DNA of 64,000 nucleotides from Providencia alcalifaciens (lineage in GTDB: Bacteria > Pseudomonadota > Gammaproteobacteria > Enterobacterales > Enterobacteriaceae), in NCBI GenBank assembly GCA_025961275.1, contig JAOQNJ010000001.1, positions 1,013,353-1,077,352 on the forward strand, given 5' to 3'. Under the pieces are notes generated by a model, which was not told where the DNA came from, did no database searches, and worked only from the letters and a program-made list of their open reading frames with translations. Positions within the stretch are counted from its first letter, which is position 1; each line of letters starts with the position of its first letter. Shown here piece after piece: positions 1 through 7,428 of the stretch. Made by a program: the position numbers and the translations under genes.

Positions 1-360
1 GCAGAGGAAGTTGAAGAGATTCGCCTACAAGGCTATGAACCAAGAAAAATTTATGAAAATGATCATGAAGTTAATCAGGTTCTCAATCAGATAGCCTCAG
101 GATTTTTCAATTCAGAAGAGCCAGAGCGTTATCGTGCACTTTATGATTCCTTAATTAACTTTGGTGATTATTATCAATTACTAGCAGATTTCCGTTCTTA
201 TGTCGATACTCAAGATGACGTTGATGCTTTATATAAACAACCAGAATTATGGGCACAGAAATCAGTCTCTAATATTGCGAACATGGGATATTTTTCATCT
301 GACAGAACAATTGATGAATATGCCCGTGATATTTGGAAAGTAAAACCAACAATATTATAA
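1..360 (+). CDS. glgP: Glycogen phosphorylase, C-terminal 119 residues (5' truncated by window edge)
   Basis: The reading frame is open from base 1 to a TAA at 358-360. The fragment is the conserved C-terminal end of alpha-glucan phosphorylases, which release glucose-1-phosphate from glycogen using PLP. It shows [18 protein letters not shown] and [14 protein letters not shown], the tail typical of GlgP; the maltodextrin paralogue MalP reads NTARCGMFSSDRSI at the same place. The PLP lysine region lies outside the window. A strong hairpin terminator follows directly, so this is the last gene of its operon (glg operon by inference). Confidence 0.93.
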   Translation, partial: AEEVEEIRLQGYEPRKIYENDHEVNQVLNQIASGFFNSEEPERYRALYDSLINFGDYYQLLADFRSYVDTQDDVDALYKQPELWAQKSVSNIANMGYFSSDRTIDEYARDIWKVKPTIL

Positions 361-378
361 CTAGACTAGTTTTTATTT

Positions 379-412
379 ATAACATCCTTTCTAACTGAAA
401 GGATGTTATTTT
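379..412 (+). terminator. Rho-independent terminator of glgP
   Basis: An 11-bp perfect stem (381-391 with 397-407) and 5-base loop are followed by a T-rich stretch, 20 bases after the glgP stop codon. Confidence 0.85.
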
Positions 413-424
413 AAATCATATTAA

Positions 425-475
425 AATTAAAAAATAATTATTAAATAGTGGAGACACCACCGCTATTTAATAATT
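425..475 (-). terminator. Terminator for the MXKDX-repeat gene
   Basis: A 16-bp stem with one mismatch (436-451 with 460-475) is followed on the minus strand by a T-rich run. It lies about 107 bases past the stop codon of the minus-strand gene at 583-834. Confidence 0.7.
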
Positions 476-582
476 AAAGGAAATCCAAAAATTGAATTCA
501 CAACTAATTAATTTAGTATAAAGTAAATTTAACTTATCTTTAAAAAATATTAAAAACAATTTTAATTCATATGACTTTTATT

Positions 583-834
583 TTAGGTGTTTTTATTCAT
601 GTCATTTTTCATCTTAGCATCTCTTATCATGCTATCCTCTTTCATTTTGTCATCTTTCATCATGCTATCTTTCATCTTGTCATCTTGATCATGCATTGAT
701 TCTTTCTTTATCGCCTCTTTTTTATCCATACTATTAAGGGGCATAGATTTCACTTCTTTTAGGCTTTGAGCCGCTTGAGCACTAGTTAGTCCAAGTGAAC
801 AGAGAGCAGCAATGATAAGTATCATTTTTTTCAT
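583..834 (-). CDS. Secreted pentapeptide MXKDX-repeat protein
   Basis: An 83-residue protein with a clear signal peptide (MKKMILIIAALCSLGLTSAQA, cleavage after AQA near residue 21). The mature half is almost only Met, Lys, Asp and Ser in imperfect five-residue repeats (DDKMKDSMMKDDKMKEDSM). This is the layout of the small periplasmic MXKDX-repeat family, whose function is unknown. The methionine density would suit metal binding or oxidant scavenging, but that is speculation. An AGGAA-type ribosome binding site lies just upstream. The gene stands alone between glgP and the DUF417 gene. Confidence 0.75.
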   Translation of the reverse strand: MKKMILIIAALCSLGLTSAQAAQSLKEVKSMPLNSMDKKEAIKKESMHDQDDKMKDSMMKDDKMKEDSMIRDAKMKNDMNKNT

Positions 835-1011
835 CTTTAGTTCCTCATTTAGTTATATATCGAAATAATTTAATTCATTAAATTAATCACATATCAATCT
901 ATATATGTATTCCCATTAAGATTAATGTAACTTATGTTATTTAAAGAAAAACAATCTCTATTTGATTTTCATTTCAAAAACAGCCAGTAAACCAACAATT
1001 AGATTTAATTA

Positions 1012-1434
1012 CTATTGTTTCATATGACGTAATAAATCATATTTCAGTAGAACAAGCCCCGAACCAATCAGTAGAATATCTTTGATAATGAAACTATCTA
1101 TTTTACCCAATTGAAATAATAAACTCAATGTAACTACACCCGTAAAAACCACTATTACATCACCTAATACACCAATTATGGGTTTTACAAAACCAATAAT
1201 TAATGCAATAAAGGCCATGCTTTCAACAACGCCAAGAAAATAGCTTCCTCCGTGAACACCGAATAAAGTATACAAGAAGTTAAGCCATGTCTTAGAAATT
1301 AATGGTTCAAGGGCATTAACTTCAAAATCAAACCATTTATAAGTCCCAAATAACATAAAAATCACAATAACGGATAGACGTAAAACTGTAATATCAATGT
1401 TTGAATTAAGAAATCGGTTCAAGTAGTTTTTCAT
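1012..1434 (-). CDS. DUF417 (YkgB/RclC-like) inner-membrane protein
   Basis: A 140-residue hydrophobic protein with about four predicted membrane segments. The N-terminal pattern (LRLSVIVIFMLFGTYKWFDFE) and the glycine-rich VGVVESMAFIALIIGFVKP region match DUF417, which includes E. coli RclC/YkgB. Those proteins are near 190 residues and this one lacks the central loop, so it is a short member. RclC belongs to a reactive-chlorine resistance set, but no rclA or rclB lies nearby. A perfect palindrome 91 bases upstream (1525-1550) is a candidate operator, perhaps for the TetR protein at 1915. Confidence 0.75.
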   Translation of the reverse strand: MKNYLNRFLNSNIDITVLRLSVIVIFMLFGTYKWFDFEVNALEPLISKTWLNFLYTLFGVHGGSYFLGVVESMAFIALIIGFVKPIIGVLGDVIVVFTGVVTLSLLFQLGKIDSFIIKDILLIGSGLVLLKYDLLRHMKQ

Positions 1435-1524
1435 ATTTAACTCTTTAAATATTATAGATATAAAGAATGATATTTAATTATACATATTTCTTTACGCTCA
1501 TATTTTCTCTCGGAAACACAATAA

Positions 1525-1550
1525 GACTACCTACCAAAAGGTAGGTAGTC
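1525..1550. promoter_or_regulatory. Perfect palindromic candidate operator upstream of the DUF417 gene
   Basis: GACTACCTAC and GTAGGTAGTC flank a 6-base centre (CAAAAG) whose outer bases also pair. The size and symmetry suit a TetR-family operator. It lies in the divergent interval between the DUF417 gene (start 1434) and the tetR gene (start 1915). The rest of 1435-1914 shows a second stem (GATAACCTT with its complement, about 1809-1832) and no convincing gene. Confidence 0.55.
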
Positions 1551-1914
1551 AAGAAGGAATTAAGTCTTTGGCAAAAATATATTCTAATCCTTTGATATAA
1601 AATAATTTATATCTGCCCTCCCATCGATTTTAATATAATAATTTTTTCCATACATTGATAATGATAATAAATGTATGTTAAATACAAACACAATGAAATA
1701 CCTGTATACAAAGAACCATCAACGACATAGAGATGTAGTAATTTAAAAAGAGGAGGGTAAGTAAAAATACTTAAGCAATATATTTCATACTCTATCAGAT
1801 AAAAATCTGATAACCTTACGCTAAAGGTTATCGTAATATACAAGATAGTCATTTTGATTTTACACTAGATGATGTTTTATCATTTCTTAATGGCATGTCT
1901 ATATTGGAAAAAAT

Positions 1915-2475
1915 ATGTCTACGTATGATAGGTTACTAGAACTTGCCGGTACACTCATTGAAAAAAATGGTTTTGAAGGATTCAGCTATTCTGACCTAGC
2001 TAAAGCGTTAGATATTCGTAAAGCCAGTATTCACTATCACTTTCCCACAAAAATTGATCTTGGGATTGCCTATTGTGAAACAAAAATAGCATCGTTTTCT
2101 GCGTTAGAAACACACATATTGACCCTAGCGCCGGGCGTTGATCAACTCAATGCATATATTGAAGCGTTTGCTAATTGTGCATATGAAAGACGCATGTGTG
2201 GTATTTATGCGATGCTATCTGATAGTAATTTATTCCCGCTTGAACTGCAAAATGTCGTCAGCCAACTTGCATCGCATGAATTACGAATTCTCAGTGAGAT
2301 TTTGCAACGAGGCCGGGATGCGGATAAATTAATATTTGTCTCAACGGCAGCTGATATGGCAATAATAGTTTGTAATGCACTCAAAGGGGCCCTGCTTCTA
2401 AATAGAACATCTCCGTATGATGCTTACACCCGTACAGCTATTGCATTAGTATTAATGTTACAAAATCAGCAATAG
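1915..2475 (+). CDS. TetR/AcrR-family transcriptional regulator
   Basis: A 186-residue regulator. Residues 1-60 form the TetR helix-turn-helix (NGFEGFSYSDLAKALDIRK then SIHYHFPTKIDL). The rest is a helical ligand-binding domain without a family-specific signature that I can name. It diverges from the DUF417 gene, and the palindrome at 1525-1550 is its most likely target. A hairpin follows the gene. The ligand is unknown. Confidence 0.85.
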   Translation: MSTYDRLLELAGTLIEKNGFEGFSYSDLAKALDIRKASIHYHFPTKIDLGIAYCETKIASFSALETHILTLAPGVDQLNAYIEAFANCAYERRMCGIYAMLSDSNLFPLELQNVVSQLASHELRILSEILQRGRDADKLIFVSTAADMAIIVCNALKGALLLNRTSPYDAYTRTAIALVLMLQNQQ

Positions 2476-2579
2476 TTGTCAGTTACGGGCTAGGGTAATT
2501 GTTCTTTGAAAAGCAATTTTCATTCAAATTAAAGTCTTCTAGTTAAAGTTGAAGTGAATAAAGTAAGATGGCCAGTACT

Positions 2580-2626
2580 GGGAGGTGATGGGTCGCTTTA
2601 AACTAAAAGCCCCACATCTCCTCCCT
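2580..2626 (+). terminator. Putative terminator after tetR
   Basis: An interrupted GGGAGG...CCTCCC stem is extended by GATG/CATC pairing and followed by TTAATTCTATTT. It sits between the convergent tetR and yghU genes. Confidence 0.5.
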
Positions 2627-2655
2627 TAATTCTATTTAACGCTATAAGTCAGCAC

Positions 2656-3507
2656 TCAATTTAATATTCTAAAAAAATCACTGGCATCATGGCGTTCTCT
2701 TAATTGCTCCGCAGGCTGACCTTGAATTCGGTTAACTCTACGTCCACATTTAACCGCTGGGCGAGCATAGATTTCATCCGCCCAACGGATCACATGCTCA
2801 TACTCATGAACGGATAAAAATTCAGCGGCACCGTACTGCCAACCATTTACTAATCCACCGTACCAAGGCCAAATTGCAATATCCGCAATAGTATAATTAT
2901 CGCCAGCGATATAATGATTGGTAGCTAAACATTGATTTAATACATCAAGTTGACGTTTAGTTTCTAAGGCATATCGATTAATCGCATATTCGTATTTTTC
3001 AGATGCATAGGCGTAAAAATGACCAAAACCACCACCAACAAATGGCGCTGACCCCATTTGCCAAAATAACCAAGAAAAGGTTTCAGCACGTTCTGGCTGA
3101 TCTTTTGGTAAAAATACAGAAAATTTCTCAGCCAAATAAGTGAGAATAGATCCCGACTCAAAAATACAAATAGGCTCTGAACCACTATGATCGGCTAATG
3201 CAGGAATTTTAGAGTTTGGGTTAATATCAACAAACCCCGAGCCAAATTGGTCCCCTTCATCTATATTAATTAACCACGCATCATATTCAGCTTCTTTGAC
3301 ACCCAATTCTAAGAGCTCTTCAAGCAAAATGGTGACTTTTTGCCCATTAGGCGTACCTAAGGAATAAAGTTGTAACGGATGCTTGCCAACTGGTAACGTT
3401 TTTTCATGTGTAGAACCAGCAATTGGGCGGTTAATATTAGCAAACTTACCACCACTACTTTGGTTCCATTCCCAAACTTTAGATGGGATATAAGTTGAAT
3501 CAGCGAT
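2656..3507 (-). CDS. yghU: YghU-like glutathione S-transferase with ATC at the start position
   Basis: The frame encodes a close relative of E. coli YghU (Nu-class disulfide-bond reductase, 288 residues) over 283 residues. The thioredoxin-fold segment contains LYSLGTPNGQKVTILLEELL and NPNSKIPAL, and the helical domain contains GGGFGHFYAYA and YTIADIAIWPW. Alignment places the start at MADSTYIPSKVW, but the codon there (3505-3507) is ATC, with AAGGA 8 bases upstream. No in-frame ATG or GTG follows until a TTG at 3325-3327, which lies inside the glutathione-binding fold. The nearby ATG at 3512-3514 is out of frame and soon stops. The gene is either a start-codon mutant or carries a sequence error. 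Confidence 0.85.
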   Translation of the reverse strand: MADSTYIPSKVWEWNQSSGGKFANINRPIAGSTHEKTLPVGKHPLQLYSLGTPNGQKVTILLEELLELGVKEAEYDAWLINIDEGDQFGSGFVDINPNSKIPALADHSGSEPICIFESGSILTYLAEKFSVFLPKDQPERAETFSWLFWQMGSAPFVGGGFGHFYAYASEKYEYAINRYALETKRQLDVLNQCLATNHYIAGDNYTIADIAIWPWYGGLVNGWQYGAAEFLSVHEYEHVIRWADEIYARPAVKCGRRVNRIQGQPAEQLRERHDASDFFRILN

Positions 3508-3561
3508 TCGTCATTTCCTTACATTTATGAGTCAGAATAGAAATTCGTTATTATATTAACG

Positions 3562-3654
3562 TTAATTTAAACGCAACAATGCACGATTAGGCTCTTCATC
3601 GTGTACTATTTTAAATTCAATCTCTTTACCAGCTAAACGTGCTGTCCACCGCAT
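3562..3654 (-). CDS. Possible 30-residue ORF of unknown function
   Basis: ATG at 3654 is preceded by AGAGGG with 5-base spacing, and a stop lies in frame just upstream. The peptide (MRWTARLAGKEIEFKIVHDE, then EPNRALLRLN) has ordinary protein-like composition and no membrane segment. It could be a small gene, or the relic C-terminus of a larger one. No family is recognised. Confidence 0.3.
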   Translation of the reverse strand: MRWTARLAGKEIEFKIVHDEEPNRALLRLN

Positions 3655-3735
3655 CTCTACCCTCTATTTTATTTTATGAAATAAGCGTTATAAATTAAGG
3701 TAATTAGAGAAAGGGGTTTCAGTATCTTTAACGCA

Positions 3736-3770
3736 CACTAACTACGACAGTGTGGTAGTTAGTGTCTTCT
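3736..3770 (+). repeat. Perfect inverted repeat with T-rich tail
   Basis: CACTAACTAC (3736-3745) pairs perfectly with GTAGTTAGTG (3755-3764) and TCTTCTTTTT follows. It looks like a plus-strand terminator, yet no plus-strand gene ends here. It could also be an operator between yghU and the receptor operon. I see nothing else in 3655-3882. Confidence 0.5.
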
Positions 3771-3882
3771 TTTTCAATGACGATTTCTCGCCGCTATAAT
3801 GAAAAGCTTCTATCAACTTGTCATATAATGTTTTGTGATATTTGATAATCAAAATAATTAATAAATGTTGTTGATTATTTGT

Positions 3883-3908
3883 AATAATTATCATTATCAT
3901 TATCATTA
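3883..3908 (+). promoter_or_regulatory. Fur box upstream of the TonB receptor operon
   Basis: AATAATTATCATTATCATTA and the following TCATTA form overlapping Fur hexamers very close to the 19-bp consensus, 35 bases before the receptor start. Iron repression of the receptor and binding-protein pair is expected. Confidence 0.85.
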
Positions 3909-3942
3909 CGTATCTTAATATTCATTGCTCAACACTCCAAAT

Positions 3943-6072
3943 ATGAAATCAACAAAACTCGCACTACTTACACCACTCGCCGTTTATATTTCCTTCTTTT
4001 GTCATCAATCACATGCTGCAGATAACACATCTAAAAATGACTCAATGACTGTTGTTGGTAACTGGTTAGAAAATACAGAAGATAGTGATGTTGTTTTTAA
4101 TCACCCAGGCGCAAGAACGGTAAAGACCAAACAGCAAATAAAAGAAACTGGTAGTGAAACGATTGCGGATGCTTTAAAAGGGATCCCCGGAGTGCAGGTT
4201 CGTGAAAGTAATGGTACCGGAGGAAGTGATGTTTCTTTAAATGTGGGTATAAGAGGACTCACTTCACGTCTATCGCCACGTTCAACTATTTTATTAGATG
4301 GAATGCCGCTTGCAGCAGCGCCTTATGGTCAACCTCAACTTTCCATGTCACCTCTTTCCTTAGGCTCTATTGAATCTATCGACGTCATTCGTGGTGGCGG
4401 TTCAGTACGCTACGGACCACAAAACGTGGGCGGTGTAATTAACTTCGTCACCAAACCCATTCCTAAAAAATTCAGTGGCAGTACTTCTGTGCAGACACAA
4501 GGCGCAAAAACTGGCGGTCTGAAAACCTTAGTCGATGCCTCTGTCGGTGGCTCAAAGTATGATGATTCAGCAGGTGCCCTACTTCTTTACTCTGGATTAC
4601 ACGGACAAGGTTATCGGAAAAGCAATGATAACACCGATATTGACGACCTTATTTTAAAAACCCGCTATGCATTAACCGATAACGACGAAATTTTAGCTAA
4701 CTTCCACTATTATCATGCAATGGTAGGAATGCCCGGTGGACTGACACAAGCACAATATAATGCAGACCCTTACCAATCTACACGCTCATTTGATCGTTTT
4801 GAAGGTAATCGTCAAGATATGCTATTGAAATATAAGCATCAAGAAGATGATAAACAATTTGAATTAATGACATGGTTCAGTAAAAGTTATCGTGGTAGCT
4901 ATATTGAAAGTGAGGGAACTAAAGACAATACAGGAAAAAGCCGTTTAGTTTCTTATCCTCGCCATTATACCGCTTATGCGATTGAACCTAGCTACTCACA
5001 GCTATTCCGTTTCAATAATGCATCTCATGAAGTTACTGTCGGTTATCGTTATTTAAACGAAACTGCTGATGAAAAAGCTTATCGATCCAACTGGTATGGA
5101 ACAGGTTCACAGTCTACCCGCCCTAGTACATCTCAATACTACCAACACACCTCAGGTGGAACTGAAGCTCATGCAATATATCTCGATGATACCATTGATA
5201 TTGGCAACTGGACGCTGATCCCAGGCATTCGCTATGAATACATTGATATCCATTTAAATGATGCATTTAAAAATCAAAGACGTAGCAAAAACTACAGTGA
5301 GCCACTGCCAGCACTTGCTGTAATTTATCATATCGATGACGAATGGAAATTATTTGCAAATGCCAGTACTTCATTTGGTAGCCTGCAATATTTCCAACTT
5401 AACACCGCGGGAGTCGGTAATTCACCAGCAAATGGGTTAAGTGCGGAAAAAGCTCGCAATTATGAAGTGGGCACAAAATATGACAATACCGAGCTATCTT
5501 TAGAAGCCACACTATTTTATATCGATTTTGATGACCAACTACAATACGTTGAAAATACAACTGGCTGGACTAACTTAGGCGCAACTACACACCAAGGTTT
5601 TGAATTAGCAGCGAAATATGATTTATCTGGGCTTTCTGATATTTTAGATGGTGTGAGTGTTTACAGCTCTTATACTTTCACTAAAGCTATCAGTAAGAAA
5701 GGTAAATTTGCAGATAAAGACTTACCATTTTATTCAAGGCAAGTGCTAACTGCCGGCACCCGTTATGAAACAGGTCATTGGATATGGAATCTCAATACCT
5801 ATGCTCAATCATCACAAGAGTCACCAGGTACAGGGAATACTTATATTACCCAAGGTAGCGCTGATGGTCGTTATGGCACCATTCCGGGTTATATGGCTTG
5901 GGATACACGCGGAGAATATCAATTTGGTAAAGAACTGTCTGATTTAAGCTTATCTGCTGGAATTAAAAATTTATTTGATCAAACCTATTTCACTCGATCT
6001 ACTGATAACAATTCAGGCATTTATATCGGGCAACCAAGAACATTTTATGTTCAAGCATCCGTGAAGTTTTAA
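3943..6072 (+). CDS. FecA-type TonB-dependent receptor without N-terminal signalling domain
   Basis: A 709-residue outer-membrane receptor. ATG at 3943 is chosen over an upstream TTG because it begins the signal peptide (MKSTKLALLTPLAVYISFF). Near residues 40-170 lies a TonB box (DSMTVVGNW) and a plug domain with GIRGLTSRLSPRSTILLDG and VIRGGGSVRYGPQNVGGV. The 22-strand barrel ends in the usual aromatic residue (VQASVKF). Sequence throughout is FecA-like (ferric dicitrate family), but the roughly 80-residue signalling domain of FecA is absent, so it probably does not signal to an anti-sigma factor. It is followed after 18 bases by a binding-protein gene, under a strong Fur box. The substrate is probably an Fe(III) carboxylate or siderophore. 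Confidence 0.92.
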   Translation: MKSTKLALLTPLAVYISFFCHQSHAADNTSKNDSMTVVGNWLENTEDSDVVFNHPGARTVKTKQQIKETGSETIADALKGIPGVQVRESNGTGGSDVSLNVGIRGLTSRLSPRSTILLDGMPLAAAPYGQPQLSMSPLSLGSIESIDVIRGGGSVRYGPQNVGGVINFVTKPIPKKFSGSTSVQTQGAKTGGLKTLVDASVGGSKYDDSAGALLLYSGLHGQGYRKSNDNTDIDDLILKTRYALTDNDEILANFHYYHAMVGMPGGLTQAQYNADPYQSTRSFDRFEGNRQDMLLKYKHQEDDKQFELMTWFSKSYRGSYIESEGTKDNTGKSRLVSYPRHYTAYAIEPSYSQLFRFNNASHEVTVGYRYLNETADEKAYRSNWYGTGSQSTRPSTSQYYQHTSGGTEAHAIYLDDTIDIGNWTLIPGIRYEYIDIHLNDAFKNQRRSKNYSEPLPALAVIYHIDDEWKLFANASTSFGSLQYFQLNTAGVGNSPANGLSAEKARNYEVGTKYDNTELSLEATLFYIDFDDQLQYVENTTGWTNLGATTHQGFELAAKYDLSGLSDILDGVSVYSSYTFTKAISKKGKFADKDLPFYSRQVLTAGTRYETGHWIWNLNTYAQSSQESPGTGNTYITQGSADGRYGTIPGYMAWDTRGEYQFGKELSDLSLSAGIKNLFDQTYFTRSTDNNSGIYIGQPRTFYVQASVKF

Positions 6073-6090
6073 TTGATACAAGGCGTAATT

Positions 6091-7227
6091 ATGTTTGGAA
6101 AGTTAGTGAATAAATGTAGTTTGTTATTGATCTGCTTGGTTTTTTCAGCAGCAAGTTTAGCCGAGCCCATAACCGTAACCGATATCGCGGGAAGAACAGT
6201 GACGGTGAATGCACCTGTATCAAAAGTGATGCTAGCAGATAGCCGCGTTCTGGTAGCATTAAACATCTTACACCCAAAAACTCCATTAAAAGGGATTGTT
6301 GCTTGGGATGATGCATTAATAAAAAAAGCACCCGACTTAAGTACGGCTTACAGCGAAAAGTTCCCAGAACTGAAAAATATCCCTGTGTTTCCAAATCCTT
6401 ACACTACGGATTTCAGTCTTGAGAAAGCATTAGTTTATCAACCCGACTTGCTTATTTTTGATATTGGGCTAAAAAGCAAGCTGACTGAAAGTGGCACATT
6501 AACGCTATTAGAGAAAACAGGTGTGCCCGTTATTTTTATTGATTTTAGGCAATATCCGTTAAAGAACACCGCTCCGAGTATGGAATTACTGGGTCGTGTG
6601 TTTGGTGAAGAAAAACAAGCACAAGCATTTAACCAATTTTATCAGCAAAAATTGGATATGATCCGTTCTCGCGTAGCAACACTCACACCAGAACAACGCC
6701 CTTCGGTCTTTATTGAACGCGCAGCAGGAGCAACGGGTGAAGATTATTGTTGCAAAACATTTGGTAATGGTAATTTCGGTGAATTTGTTGATACAGCAGG
6801 CGGAAATAATTTAGGTTCACAATGGTTTACAGCTGTAATGGGTGGTGAAATCAGTGAAGAGCAGCTGCTTCATAGCAACCCAGATTATTACCTGATAACC
6901 TCTGCTGATTGGGATAAAACACGTAAAGGAAGCTCTTCTATACCACTAGGTTACACTGGGGAACAACAAAAGGTACAAGAAAGGCTGGATAAACTATTAG
7001 AAAGATCAAAACTGCGTCCGTTAGATGCGTTTAAAAACAAACAAGTATTAGCGCTTTACCAGCAATATTACGATACTCCATTTAATATTATTGCTGTGGA
7101 AGCTATAGCGAAATACTTACACCCCGAACTATTTAAAGACCTTAACCCACAAGCTGATAGTGATTATTTACATAAAACATTCACAGCATTAGAAGGGAAT
7201 GGTGTTTTTTGGATGCAAGCAAAGTAA
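6091..7227 (+). CDS. Periplasmic iron-complex ABC-type substrate-binding protein
   Basis: 378 residues. ATG at 6091, with AAGG 7 bases upstream, starts a signal peptide (LLLICLVFSAASLA). The mature protein begins ITVTDIAGRTVTV, the hallmark of class III (FecB/BtuF-like) binding proteins. A middle segment EDYCCKTFGNGNFGEFVDTA contains two adjacent cysteines. It is co-transcribed with the FecA-type receptor. No permease or ATPase gene follows, so it must use a transporter encoded elsewhere. Confidence 0.88.
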   Translation: MFGKLVNKCSLLLICLVFSAASLAEPITVTDIAGRTVTVNAPVSKVMLADSRVLVALNILHPKTPLKGIVAWDDALIKKAPDLSTAYSEKFPELKNIPVFPNPYTTDFSLEKALVYQPDLLIFDIGLKSKLTESGTLTLLEKTGVPVIFIDFRQYPLKNTAPSMELLGRVFGEEKQAQAFNQFYQQKLDMIRSRVATLTPEQRPSVFIERAAGATGEDYCCKTFGNGNFGEFVDTAGGNNLGSQWFTAVMGGEISEEQLLHSNPDYYLITSADWDKTRKGSSSIPLGYTGEQQKVQERLDKLLERSKLRPLDAFKNKQVLALYQQYYDTPFNIIAVEAIAKYLHPELFKDLNPQADSDYLHKTFTALEGNGVFWMQAK

Positions 7228-7276
7228 CACTACTTTGGGTTTATATTCGAGAATGATTGATTGATTTATAAAATGA

Positions 7277-7318
7277 AAACTGCTCTGATTATAATCGATT
7301 TTATCGGAGCAGTTTAAT
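7277..7318 (+). terminator. Terminator of the receptor/binding-protein operon
   Basis: A 12-bp stem with one G-T pair (7277-7288 with 7304-7315) lies 50 bases past the stop codon. The T run is weak. Confidence 0.55.
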
Positions 7319-7389
7319 ATTTGAAGTATATAGAAATGGCGCTGGTATCTATGCCTATCAAAAAGCCAGTGAAGTAAAAAAATCACTAT

Positions 7390-7420
7390 TAAAGCTAAAA
7401 GGTAGGCATTCGCCTACCTT
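7390..7420 (-). terminator. Terminator of dbpA
   Basis: A 9-bp perfect GC-rich stem (AAGGTAGGC, 7399-7407, with 7412-7420) lies directly after the dbpA stop and is followed on the minus strand by TTTTAGCTTT. Confidence 0.75.
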
Positions 7421-7428
7421 AATATCAG

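Noticed and set aside
1607-1852. Minus-strand open frame of 81 codons
   Set aside because: No ribosome binding site, Tyr/Ile-rich composition typical of AT-rich non-coding DNA, and it overlaps the tetR promoter region.
7399-7420. GGTAGGC/GCCTACC palindrome considered as a second operator like that at 1525-1550
   Set aside because: Its location right after dbpA with a following T run on the minus strand fits a terminator better.
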